From: Alloacidobacterium sp035547425
GTDB taxonomy: Bacteria > Acidobacteriota > Terriglobia > Terriglobales > Acidobacteriaceae
Assembly: GCA_035547425.1 (NCBI GenBank)
Contig: DASZUU010000051.1
Location: forward strand, 182,223 to 246,222
Length of the DNA stretch: 64,000 bases
Direction of reading: 5' to 3'
Program-made: the position numbers and the translations under genes
Part shown: piece after piece, positions 8,759 to 20,645 of the stretch
Layout: every line of letters begins with the position of its first letter
Numbering within the stretch: position 1 is the stretch's first letter
Notes under the pieces: generated by a model
Seen by the model: the letters and a program-made list of their open reading frames with translations, nothing else
Told to the model about the DNA's origin: nothing
Database searches by the model: none

Positions 8759-9096
8759 ATTTCCTCCGGCTGTGCAGCCAGCGCAGTAGCCATGGCGACG
8801 GCGAGGCGATTCCATCCCTCGGCTTCAGTTCGCAAGCGTTTGCGGCCATCGGCAGTCAGCTCGTAAAACTTGGCTCGTCGGTTATTTTCCGAGGTGCCCC
8901 AGCTTGCTGTCAGCAGCCCTTGCCGCACAAGGCGGAAGAGCGCCGGATAAAGAGCTCCCTGTTCAATAAGCAGAGCTTCGCCGGAAATCTGGGCAATGCG
9001 CAGAAGCACCCCGTATCCATGCAACGGGCCGAGCGAAACGGCTTTCAGAATAAGAAGGTCGAGGGTGCCTGGAAGAATTTGGGCCTGGTCGGTCAT
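8755..9096 (-). CDS. PadR-family transcriptional regulator (ADOP-associated)
   Basis: The 113-aa winged-helix protein shares the PadR features of the gene at 1868-2197: LPGTLDLLILKAVSLGPLHGYGV at the N-terminus, then EQGALYPALFRLVRQGLL in the recognition region. The ATG at 9096 is preferred over an in-frame GTG at 9099. Its stop codon overlaps the start of the ADOP gene, so regulator and permease are translationally coupled. A perfect 10-bp inverted repeat begins 3 nt upstream of the start and covers the ribosome-binding region, pointing to tight autorepression of the two-gene operon. Confidence 0.94.
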   Translation of the reverse strand: MTDQAQILPGTLDLLILKAVSLGPLHGYGVLLRIAQISGEALLIEQGALYPALFRLVRQGLLTASWGTSENNRRAKFYELTADGRKRLRTEAEGWNRLAVAMATALAAQPEEI

Positions 9097-9099
9097 CAC

Positions 9100-9124
9100 A
9101 CATTCCTAAGATGATTAGGAATGT
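9100..9124. promoter_or_regulatory. Perfect palindrome, candidate PadR operator
   Basis: ACATTCCTAA and TTAGGAATGT form perfect 10-bp arms separated by 5 bp (GATGA). The site touches the padR start region, so bound repressor would block the 5' end of the padR-ADOP message. Symmetry and position are seen directly; the PadR link is inferred. The outer ACAT/ATGT half-sites are shared with the palindrome at 2207-2228. Confidence 0.65.
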
Positions 9125-9158
9125 AGTTTGCTTTCTCCTAAGCTGTCAAGGAAAGTTT

Positions 9159-9986
9159 TTAAAATCCTTCTTTCGTAAAAACTACGCGACTGGGAGTCCA
9201 GGTTAGACGGAAGCGGCTGCCTTTTCGGACATTTGCGACAACGCTGGGGCGGAAACACGCAATGCAGGTGCCTCCAGCGCGGCGAACGCTGGGATAAATG
9301 ACACCGAGCGAGCCATGTTCCAGCAGTTGTACTGCCAGTTTTTGCGAGGCAATATAGCTGTCCGGGTTCAGACAGTCGAGATACTGATCCCGCTTCTCTT
9401 CCGGTTGCGATTCCGGGCGAAGATCGTGAAAAATACCGCTGAAATCGGCTAGATATTCGTCGTACTGCAGGACTTCGCGTTCGCGCCAGTTAACCTCGGC
9501 AAATTCTACGGATTTGTGGAATATGATTTCCGACTTTGAGGTGGCAAGCTCGAAACCCGCGTACCATGCACCGCGGTCGGGTGTGGAGAAGCGCGCGCCA
9601 AGCGGATTGGCATGCGTAAAGGCGGCGTTAATAATGCGGTAATTCGGAATATTAAAAACAAGCTCTCGCTGGGTAATGCCGGGGCGCAGGTTTTCTTCCG
9701 CCTCCAGGCGGGCGTTGGTGGCGTTGTCTAACTCGAAGATATCCTGCAGGTGCTCGTCATTATCGGCGATGCGGGTGAGCACAGACTCGAAATTCTGGCT
9801 GTATTTTGCGGGCAATAGCCGGTGTGTATCGAATCGCCGGAGGTGCGTGAGCGGCGGGAATGCCGTATCAGGCTGCGGCGCCTCAGGGATCGGCAGCTCA
9901 GGGTGTGCTTCTGCCTGGGCACGAATTGCGGGTAAGGCAGCCGAAATACGAGGATTCACGAGATTTTCTGCTTTGGAGCGGGCCAT
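9159..9986 (-). CDS. RES-domain toxin (predicted NAD+-degrading)
   Basis: The 275-aa protein carries the RES domain in its C-terminal two thirds. The three name-giving residues are visible: Arg132 (GARFSTPDRGAWY), Glu153 (SKSEIIFH) and Ser233 (IYPSVRRAGG). A conserved N-terminal region (residues 50-120, 'HRLLPAKYS...FELDNATNARL') is typical of the longer RES proteins. RES toxins consume NAD+, for example MbcT by phosphorolysis. The antitoxin gene lies 21 nt upstream on the same strand, giving the usual antitoxin-toxin order. The substrate and its mode of breakdown are inferred from the family. Confidence 0.9.
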   Translation of the reverse strand: MARSKAENLVNPRISAALPAIRAQAEAHPELPIPEAPQPDTAFPPLTHLRRFDTHRLLPAKYSQNFESVLTRIADNDEHLQDIFELDNATNARLEAEENLRPGITQRELVFNIPNYRIINAAFTHANPLGARFSTPDRGAWYAGFELATSKSEIIFHKSVEFAEVNWREREVLQYDEYLADFSGIFHDLRPESQPEEKRDQYLDCLNPDSYIASQKLAVQLLEHGSLGVIYPSVRRAGGTCIACFRPSVVANVRKGSRFRLTWTPSRVVFTKEGF

Positions 9987-10007
9987 GTTTTTGGGGGAGT
10001 TCCAGGA

Positions 10008-10469
10008 TTAGCCGCCGCGGCGTGCATCGAGCAGGCTGCGTATTCTCTCCATTGCCGGGGTTCCTCCCTGCAGCATATAAGCCAACGGAGTGCGCCCGGT
10101 AAAGAGCGGGTTGGAGTTTTCCAATTGCACCCAGCTGTCGGCCAGCTTGGTGCTGTAGAGAATATTCAGCGCTTTGAAGATGCCGATCAGGTACGAAATG
10201 CGCTGCAGGCGGTCCTGATCGAGCACGCGAGTGGGTTTCTTTTTGAACTCATAGTAAGCGCCGCTGGAGATGCCTCCCAGAAGTTGCCGCGCATCTTCGT
10301 CACGAATACTCCAGCGATCGACGATATTGAAGAAGGCCCGCAGCGCAGATGGGGAAAGGCGGCGGCGCTCGTCAGGCTGCGAAAGATCCGGCAATGCCGG
10401 TGGCGCGTATAACGTTGCCGGATAAGCGAGAGCCGGGCTGACATGACTGGATATAGATATGTTCTTCAA
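10008..10469 (-). CDS. Xre/MbcA/ParS-type antitoxin of a RES toxin
   Basis: This 153-aa protein has a helical DNA-binding region (residues 40-100) and the C-terminal toxin-binding domain formerly called DUF2384. The hallmark is NPLFTGRTPLAYMLQGGTPA followed by MERIRSLLDARRGG at the very end. In Xre-RES pairs this C-terminus plugs the toxin active site, and the N-terminal part represses the operon. It lies directly upstream of the RES gene, with a 21-nt gap. The N-terminal 35 residues are proline-rich and probably disordered. Confidence 0.9.
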   Translation of the reverse strand: MKNISISSHVSPALAYPATLYAPPALPDLSQPDERRRLSPSALRAFFNIVDRWSIRDEDARQLLGGISSGAYYEFKKKPTRVLDQDRLQRISYLIGIFKALNILYSTKLADSWVQLENSNPLFTGRTPLAYMLQGGTPAMERIRSLLDARRGG

Positions 10470-10553
10470 GGGACGTTCTCCATCTATGGAGAATTATAGC
10501 TCCAGAAATGGTGCAGAAGAAATAAAACTGAAGTAACCAAAGAGATGCCCGGA

Positions 10554-10763
10554 TCAGGCGCGATTGCGGGTAAGCCAATAAACTACGCCTGTCAGAATGC
10601 CTGTCAGTACGATCCAGCCAATCTGGTACCAGTAAAAAAATGGAAAGCCCAGCAGTGCAGGTTCCGATTTGGCGTAAAAGCCGGGAAACATCAATCCCAG
10701 AGCAGGCAGAAGAAGCAGCCAATACCAGTAAGAGCGGCGCGATTTTCGTGCGGAAGCAGCCAT
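10554..10763 (-). CDS. DUF3311-like small membrane protein
   Basis: The 69-aa protein has two hydrophobic helices (residues 12-29 and 41-64) with the motif LGFPFFYWYQIGWIVLTGILT. That pattern fits DUF3311, small proteins usually encoded beside a sodium:solute symporter and thought to be accessory subunits. No symporter gene is adjacent here, so it appears orphaned. A basic N-terminus (ARKSRRS) suggests the N-terminus faces the cytoplasm. The family assignment rests on motif recollection and is moderate. Confidence 0.7.
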   Translation of the reverse strand: MAASARKSRRSYWYWLLLLPALGLMFPGFYAKSEPALLGFPFFYWYQIGWIVLTGILTGVVYWLTRNRA

Positions 10764-10795
10764 ATTAAGAGGGATTTTACCTGAAACGCGGTGGA

Positions 10796-11344
10796 TTAAG
10801 GCTCTAACCCAGCGAAGAGATCGTCTTCTGCCGGATACCAGAGCCGTCCGTTTTTGACGCGAGCAAATGAGATTAATTTGTGCGGTTGACGGCGGCTGTG
10901 ACCTTTAGCGTCGTAATAAATATCTTCGACCGGAATATTGCGCACGAGCAGCGCATCGGCTACCAGCGAACGGTGGCATCGCCACGGAACGGCTTCCGCA
11001 CACATGATGGCAGTCTGCTCCTGCGGGCTGGCAGATAGAAGCTCATCGAGGGCAGCGGCGAACGCTGAAGTCTGCATGTAATCGGCATAGCCGCGAAAGC
11101 TGCCGTTTCGCCAGCCTGTGTTGATGGAGTCTTTGCGCGCATGTCTCAGGCCGCCTAAAGACTTCTGCCAACGGTAGAAAATGTGCGCGTTTTCGAGCGA
11201 TTTTTGCAGGTTTTCCTGCACAAATTGCGGATTATGGCGCGATTTTGGGATCGTTCGGATATCAACAAGCCATCGAACTCCGTTCTCCCGCAGAATGCCG
11301 AGAAATACTTCGATAGGCAAGGTAGAGTGACCGATGGTGAGCAT
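10796..11344 (-). CDS. DUF488 family protein
   Basis: The 182-aa protein is a clear DUF488 member. It begins MLTIGHSTLPIEVFLGIL and contains VDIRTIPKSRHNPQF, then the diagnostic IMCAEAVPWRCHRSLVADAL with two cysteines and a CHR motif. The biochemical role of this widespread cytoplasmic family is not established. The gene diverges from the glycerophosphodiesterase gene with 60 nt between starts. The DUF3311-like gene lies 32 nt downstream on the same strand. Confidence 0.92.
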   Translation of the reverse strand: MLTIGHSTLPIEVFLGILRENGVRWLVDIRTIPKSRHNPQFVQENLQKSLENAHIFYRWQKSLGGLRHARKDSINTGWRNGSFRGYADYMQTSAFAAALDELLSASPQEQTAIMCAEAVPWRCHRSLVADALLVRNIPVEDIYYDAKGHSRRQPHKLISFARVKNGRLWYPAEDDLFAGLEP

Positions 11345-11404
11345 GTTCTATGATTTCATCGAGTTGCAACAATATGGAAGGAGGGAACAAAATACACTCG
11401 CGTT

Positions 11405-12307
11405 ATGTTTCGTTCTCTAACTTGCTTTGTTGCTGCTTCTTTGATGGCTTTATCCACCAACGCGCAAACAATTCTGGTGCATGGGCACCGCGGATCGCGC
11501 GCAACCCGGCCTGAAAATACGATTCCTGCCTTTGAATACGCCATTCAGCATGGAGCCGATGTGCTGGAGCTGGATTTGGCGGTGACGAAGGACAATGTGC
11601 TTGTCGTTTCGCACTTCCCTTTCATTACTCATGATTATCCCGGCGAGCGGGAGTGTGTGGGGCCGCAGGTGCCTCCGCATACGGCCATTCACACGCTAAC
11701 GCTGGCGCAGGTGGAGCAATATGACTGCGGGGCAAAGGCTCTGGCTGCTTTTCCCAAGCAGCAGGCGGTTCCCGGAACGAAGATTCCGACATTTGAGCAG
11801 GTGCTCGATCTGGCCCCAGAGGGTAAATTCGATTACAACGTCGAAACCAAAAGCTTTCCCAGCCATCCGGAGCTGACGCCTTCGCCGGAAGAGTTTGTAA
11901 GGCTGATTGATGATGCGGTGAAGCGGCACAACCTGCAATCGCGCGTGATTCTGCAGAGCTTCGATTTCCGCACACTGGTAGCGATGAAGAAGCTCGATCC
12001 CTCTATCCGGTTGTCGGCACTCGTGGGCGATCCTCGCGGCGATTCGCTGATGGGAATCACCGATCATGACAAGGATTTTGTTTCCATCGGCAAGAAAACC
12101 GGAGCGCAGATTATCAGCCCGGATTTCCATTTGGTGACTCCGGAAAAAGTAGCGGCTGCCCATGCTGCCGGTCTGCAGGTGGTTCCGTGGACTGCAGACA
12201 CGCCCGAGGACTGGCAGAAGATGGTAGATGCAAAGGTGGATGCGATTATCACCGATGACCCCGAAGCACTTGTCAGCTGGCTGCGGGCGAAGAACCTGCA
12301 TCCCTGA
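11405..12307 (+). CDS. Secreted glycerophosphodiester phosphodiesterase
   Basis: The 300-aa enzyme hydrolyses glycerophosphodiesters to glycerol-3-phosphate and an alcohol. A signal peptide covers residues 1-20 (LTCFVAASLMALSTNAQ), so it acts in the periplasm. The GDPD TIM-barrel motifs are HGHRGSRATRPENTIPAF near residue 26, the metal-binding ELDLAVTKDNVLVVSH (E and D, then H), and the late VVPWTADTPEDW followed by DAIITDDPEAL. Its length fits the family. It is a single plus-strand gene between divergent DUF488 and convergent gltB. Confidence 0.92.
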   Translation: MFRSLTCFVAASLMALSTNAQTILVHGHRGSRATRPENTIPAFEYAIQHGADVLELDLAVTKDNVLVVSHFPFITHDYPGERECVGPQVPPHTAIHTLTLAQVEQYDCGAKALAAFPKQQAVPGTKIPTFEQVLDLAPEGKFDYNVETKSFPSHPELTPSPEEFVRLIDDAVKRHNLQSRVILQSFDFRTLVAMKKLDPSIRLSALVGDPRGDSLMGITDHDKDFVSIGKKTGAQIISPDFHLVTPEKVAAAHAAGLQVVPWTADTPEDWQKMVDAKVDAIITDDPEALVSWLRAKNLHP

Positions 12308-12360
12308 TGCCGCTGCCTGCATTTCCAAAGCGCGGCTTTACATTTGCCTGCAAAGAAAAA

Positions 12361-12385
12361 GGCGCGCCTCATCAGAGAGCGCGCC
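12361..12385 (-). terminator. Rho-independent terminator of gltB
   Basis: GGCGCGC and GCGCGCC pair around an 11-nt loop. On the minus strand the stem is followed by a run of five T (positions 12360-12356), 19 nt after the gltB stop codon. Confidence 0.75.
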
Positions 12386-12403
12386 GGAAAATAAATTAAA
12401 ACG

Positions 12404-16870
<4,467 letters not shown>

Positions 16871-16999
16871 AGGTAACTATACGACTCTTTTCCGTGGCAA
16901 GCACCAATATTTTTTACAAAAATTTATCCAGGTGAATTGAAGCCAGACGAGTTGCACATTTTCAGCTGCAGTGAAATCTAAAAATTGATGCAACGTTTC

Positions 17000-17028
17000 T
17001 TGACAAACAGCGTCTGTATATTTATACA
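17000..17028 (+). promoter_or_regulatory. Sigma70 promoter of the arginine operon
   Basis: A consensus -35 TTGACA (17000-17005) is followed by a 17-bp spacer and a -10 TATACA (17023-17028). Transcription would start near 17035. The -10 lies inside the first ARG-box-like palindrome, so repressor binding would exclude RNA polymerase. Confidence 0.8.
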
Positions 17029-17049
17029 TTGAATTGTATTTTTATGCAA
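17015..17049. promoter_or_regulatory. Tandem ARG boxes (ArgR operator)
   Basis: Two AT-rich imperfect palindromes lie about 20 bp centre to centre: TGTATATTTATACA (17015-17028) and TTGTATTTTTATGCAA (17034-17049). Both fit the general ARG-box pattern (TGNAT-W4-ATNCA), and the spacing of about two helical turns matches hexameric ArgR binding two boxes. They overlap the -10 element and the argR start. Confidence 0.75.
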
Positions 17050-17538
17050 AGCGAGGCGCGGCATATTGGCCGCGTTTTTCCATTGAGTAAAACAGAAAGA
17101 CACAACGCGATTCGGGAGTTGGTAGGCTCCTCTGTCATTTCCAACCAGGAAGAGCTGCGGCGCAAGCTCATCCGGCGGGGATTTGACGTGACTCAAGCCA
17201 CCGTTTCGCGCGATATTCACGAACTTCATCTATATAAAGGACCGAATGGCTATGCCCTGCCCAATGGCAACGGCAACGGAAATGGTCAGGCGGAAAGCGA
17301 CCTGCCCTCGGTCTATGACGTATTACGGAGTTTTGGTCTTAAGGTGAACCAGGCGCAGAATCAGCTGGTTCTGATCACAACCAGCGGCAGCGCTCAGGCC
17401 GTAGCACTCGGCATTGATGGCGAGGATTGGCCGGAAGTTGTCGGCACACTCGCCGGCGACGATACCGTTTTGATTATCTGCCCTGACCAGAAACGGGCAT
17501 CACAATTGCGCACACGTTTAGAAGAGATGATCGGATGA
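17044..17538 (+). CDS. argR: Arginine repressor
   Basis: The 164-aa ArgR has an N-terminal winged-helix domain (residues 15-67; KTERHNAIRELVGSSVISNQ, then FDVTQATVSRDIHELHL). A glycine/asparagine linker (GNGNGNGQ) and a C-terminal oligomerisation/arginine-binding domain follow (SGSAQAVALGIDGEDWPEVVGTLAGDDT). It represses arginine synthesis when arginine is abundant. The ATG at 17044 is chosen; a TTG at 17029 would lie before the predicted transcription start, and a TTG at 17083 (SKTERH...) is the main alternative because no good ribosome-binding site precedes either. Its stop overlaps the argC start (ATGA). Confidence 0.93.
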   Translation: MQSEARHIGRVFPLSKTERHNAIRELVGSSVISNQEELRRKLIRRGFDVTQATVSRDIHELHLYKGPNGYALPNGNGNGNGQAESDLPSVYDVLRSFGLKVNQAQNQLVLITTSGSAQAVALGIDGEDWPEVVGTLAGDDTVLIICPDQKRASQLRTRLEEMIG

Positions 17539-18596
17539 CCAGGACATTGCAGACGGCAGTACTAGGAGTAAGCGGATACGCGGGCATGGAGCTGGCGCGA
17601 TTGTTGCTGCATCACCCCCGGCTGAAGGGTGTGCCGCCTGTTTTTCTTGGGCGCGCAGAGTCGGCGGGCACGCCTACGCCGCTGACCGAGTTGCATCCTC
17701 ATCTACTGGACAATAACGGCTCGCGTTCGCTGCATGTTGAGCCGTTTTCGTGGGATCTGCTGCAGGAGCGCGGCGTCGATGTCCTGTTTCTGGCTACACC
17801 GCACGAGCAGTCGCGGTCGCTTGCACCGGAAGCCGTTGAGCGCGGCATCCGCGTCATTGACCTGAGCGGAGCATGGCGTCTTACCGAAGCAGGAAATCGC
17901 GCAGTCTACAAATTTGAAGATGAAGGCTCGCCGGTAGCCGTCGCAGCGCAGGCAAAAAGTGTTTACGGTATGCCGGAACTGCATCGCGCTGCAATCAAAA
18001 ACGCGAAGCTGGTAGCGAACCCGGGGTGCTATTCCACCTCTGTGATCCTGGCCGTTAAGCCTTTGGTAGCGAAGGGCTGGGTTGATCTCAATCGCGGCAT
18101 CGTGAGCGATTCGAAGTCCGGCGTTTCCGGCGCAGGCAAAGCACCTTCGGCAAAGACACACTTTATGTATGCGGCTGATAATCTCTCGGCCTATGGTGTC
18201 TTCGGCCATCGCCACACCGGTGAGCTTCTCGAACAGCTTGGTATCGAGCCGGAGGAGATCATCTTCACTCCGCATCTGTTGCCGATTCCGCGCGGCATTC
18301 TTTCAACGATTTATCTCTCATTCAAAGAACCAAAGAAAGCAGCGGACGTAGAAGCCTGCTATCGCGACTTCTACAAGGACAGCCCGATGGTCAGGGTCTT
18401 CCCTGCCGGACAGCTTCCACAAATCCAATATTCCGTGCGCACGAATTACTGCGATATCGGCTTCCAGCTTGCTGCCGATGGCCGACGATGCGTCATCGTG
18501 TCCTGCCTGGACAATCTGCTGAAAGGCGCCGCGGGGCAAGCGGTGCAGAATCTGAACGTGATGTACGGATGGAACGAATCGGAAGGTCTGGTATGA
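17535..18596 (+). CDS. argC: N-acetyl-gamma-glutamyl-phosphate reductase
   Basis: The 353-aa enzyme performs the NADPH-dependent reduction in step three of arginine synthesis. The N-terminal Rossmann motif is GVSGYAGMELARLLLHHP. The catalytic cysteine is in the conserved VANPGCYSTSVILAVKPL motif, followed by DSKSGVSGAGKAPS and the GHRHTGELLEQL region with the catalytic histidine. It overlaps argR by 4 nt and argB by 4 nt, so the three are translationally coupled. Confidence 0.96.
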   Translation: MTRTLQTAVLGVSGYAGMELARLLLHHPRLKGVPPVFLGRAESAGTPTPLTELHPHLLDNNGSRSLHVEPFSWDLLQERGVDVLFLATPHEQSRSLAPEAVERGIRVIDLSGAWRLTEAGNRAVYKFEDEGSPVAVAAQAKSVYGMPELHRAAIKNAKLVANPGCYSTSVILAVKPLVAKGWVDLNRGIVSDSKSGVSGAGKAPSAKTHFMYAADNLSAYGVFGHRHTGELLEQLGIEPEEIIFTPHLLPIPRGILSTIYLSFKEPKKAADVEACYRDFYKDSPMVRVFPAGQLPQIQYSVRTNYCDIGFQLAADGRRCVIVSCLDNLLKGAAGQAVQNLNVMYGWNESEGLV

Positions 18597-19375
18597 AATA
18601 CGTTGTGAAACTCGGCGGAGCCGCCCTGGAAAATCCTGCGTTGCGCGAAAGCTGCGCCAAGGCCATTGCCGAACTTGTCAAGGACGGTAACCAGGTCGCC
18701 CTGGTGCATGGTGGCGGCGTACAGCTGACTAAAACTCTCAAACAGCTTGGCAAGCAAAGTGAGTTTATCTCCGGCCTGCGCGTTACTGATGCAGAAACCC
18801 GCGATGCCGCGCTCATGGTTCTTAGCGGGCGCGTCAACAAATCGCTCGTTGCCTCGCTCGGCGCACATGGACAGGCGGCTGTCGGCCTTTGCGGCGGCGA
18901 CGGGCTGATCTTCCGGGCGCGCAAAAAGAGAACAGCTCCGGACCTGGGCTTTGTCGGCGAAATCGTCGCGTCCGATCCCCGCTGGCTGGAAGCCATCTGG
19001 CAGATGGGCGCAGTGCCTGTACTCTCCAGCCTGGCGCTTGGCTTCGACGGCGAATACTACAACATCAATGCCGACGAGATGGCCGCCGCCTGCGCGGCTG
19101 CCTGCAAGGCTGACGCGCTCGTCTTCCTCACCGACGTACCGGGAGTGAAGGGCGCAGACGGTGAAGTCATGCGCTGGCTGAGCATCGATAAGATCGCAAC
19201 GCTCGCCAAAGATGCGGTTATCAGTGGCGGCATGCTGCCTAAACTTGGAGCCTGCCGCGAAGCTTTATTGCAAGGGGTGAAGCGGGTGCGCATTCTTCCC
19301 GCAGAGCTCGCAGGCGTCCTGCCCGATCTGTGCAGCACGCGCATTGCCCACGGCACGGAAGTGATGGTTGCATAG
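18593..19375 (+). CDS. argB: Acetylglutamate kinase
   Basis: The 260-aa kinase phosphorylates N-acetylglutamate. It starts MKYVVKLGGAALENP, the amino acid kinase P-loop-like motif. It then has VHGGGVQLTKTLKQLG, the substrate-binding NINADEMAAACAAACKADALVFLTDVPGVKGADG, and SGGMLPKLGACREALLQG. The start overlaps the argC stop as ATGA, which excludes the longer open frame from 18488. It lacks the long N-terminal extension of the arginine-inhibited hexameric type, so control may be mostly by ArgR; this last point is inference. Confidence 0.95.
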   Translation: MKYVVKLGGAALENPALRESCAKAIAELVKDGNQVALVHGGGVQLTKTLKQLGKQSEFISGLRVTDAETRDAALMVLSGRVNKSLVASLGAHGQAAVGLCGGDGLIFRARKKRTAPDLGFVGEIVASDPRWLEAIWQMGAVPVLSSLALGFDGEYYNINADEMAAACAAACKADALVFLTDVPGVKGADGEVMRWLSIDKIATLAKDAVISGGMLPKLGACREALLQGVKRVRILPAELAGVLPDLCSTRIAHGTEVMVA

Positions 19376-19385
19376 GAGATTACAA

Positions 19386-20645
19386 ATGAAACTTGCTGCA
19401 ATTCAGGCAGCCGAGGCAAAGCTGCTGCTTCATACGTATGAACGCAACCCACTCCTTTTTGTGCACGGAGAAGGCGTTCATCTCATCGACGAAAACGGTG
19501 ACCGCTATCTCGACTTGCTGAGCGGCATCGGGGTCAATGCGCTTGGCTATGGTCATCCGGCTATCGTGGACACGATCAACGAGCAGAGCAAAAAGCTCAT
19601 CCACACTTCAAACCTTTTTTTTCATGAAGGACAGGCAGAGCTGGCGCTGCGACTGACACAGGCGAGCGGCATGGATCGCGCCTTCTTCTGCAATAGCGGC
19701 GCTGAAGCCAATGAAGCTGCATTGAAGCTGGCTCGCGCATATGCCGGAATGAAGCGCGCCGAAGGTAAGCAGCTTGGAACAAAATTCCTTGCGCTCGAAC
19801 ATAGCTTTCACGGACGCACCATGGGAGCCGTGGCAGCGACCCACAAAGAGAAATATCGCGAGCCCTTTGCGCCCGTTATGCCGGATGTCGAGTTTGTCCG
19901 CTTCAATGACATTGCTGACCTGAAAGCAAAGTTCTCAACGGATGTCTGTGCGATTTTGGTTGAGGCCGTTCAGGGTGAAGGCGGAATCAATCCTGTCTCG
20001 CAGGCGTTTTTGGCTACTGCACGCGAGCTCACGCAATCGACTGGCGCGCTTTTGATTGCCGACGAAATTCAGGCAGGCCTGGGTCGCACGGGGAAATGGT
20101 TTGCTTACCAGCACTTCGACATTCAGCCGGATATCACCACCCTGGCCAAGCCTATCGCCGGCGGCCTTCCGCTGGGCGTCTTGCTCTGTACGGAAGAAGT
20201 TGCGCAGGCCATCCATCCCGGCATGCATGGCACAACTTTCGGGGGCGGCCCGTTGGCGTGCGCAGTCGGCATCGCCGTTTTTGACGCCATTGAAAAAGGC
20301 AAGCTGCTCGATCACATCAATGAAGTTGGCGGCTACTTCGAGCAGAAGCTCAACGAACTGAAGCAGAAACACAGCGCTATCGCTGCTGTGCGCGGCCTTG
20401 GCCTGATGCTTGCAGCTGAACTCGATTCGGCTGAACTGGCAAAAACTGTTCTGGGCGAAATGGGGAAGAAGCGCATTCTTATCAATCGCACCAGCGACAC
20501 TGTGTTGCGCTTTCTGCCCCCGTTCATTCTTGAAAAGCAGCATGTGGACGAAGCCATTGCTGCTCTTGACGAAATTTTAACGGAGCACAGCCCCGCAGCA
20601 GCGGGCGAACAGACTCATACTAAGGGAGGAACACACAATGGCTAG
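19386..20645 (+). CDS. argD: Acetylornithine aminotransferase
   Basis: The 419-aa PLP enzyme converts N-acetylglutamate semialdehyde to N-acetylornithine. Class-III motifs are NSGAEANEAALKLAR, HSFHGRTMGAVAAT, LIADEIQAGLGRTGKWFAYQ (Asp-Glu contacting PLP) and the lysine segment DITTLAKPIAGGLPLG. GTTFGGGPLACAVG follows. An AGGAG sequence (19375-19379) precedes the ATG at 19386 and supports this start. Its last 8 nt overlap argF. Confidence 0.94.
   Translation: MKLAAIQAAEAKLLLHTYERNPLLFVHGEGVHLIDENGDRYLDLLSGIGVNALGYGHPAIVDTINEQSKKLIHTSNLFFHEGQAELALRLTQASGMDRAFFCNSGAEANEAALKLARAYAGMKRAEGKQLGTKFLALEHSFHGRTMGAVAATHKEKYREPFAPVMPDVEFVRFNDIADLKAKFSTDVCAILVEAVQGEGGINPVSQAFLATARELTQSTGALLIADEIQAGLGRTGKWFAYQHFDIQPDITTLAKPIAGGLPLGVLLCTEEVAQAIHPGMHGTTFGGGPLACAVGIAVFDAIEKGKLLDHINEVGGYFEQKLNELKQKHSAIAAVRGLGLMLAAELDSAELAKTVLGEMGKKRILINRTSDTVLRFLPPFILEKQHVDEAIAALDEILTEHSPAAAGEQTHTKGGTHNG

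Noticed and set aside
11696..12328. 210-codon minus-strand frame opposite the glycerophosphodiesterase
   Set aside because: The plus-strand GDPD motifs are complete, so this is a shadow frame.
17703..18275. 190-codon minus-strand frame inside argC
   Set aside because: argC has all catalytic motifs on the plus strand, so this is a shadow frame.
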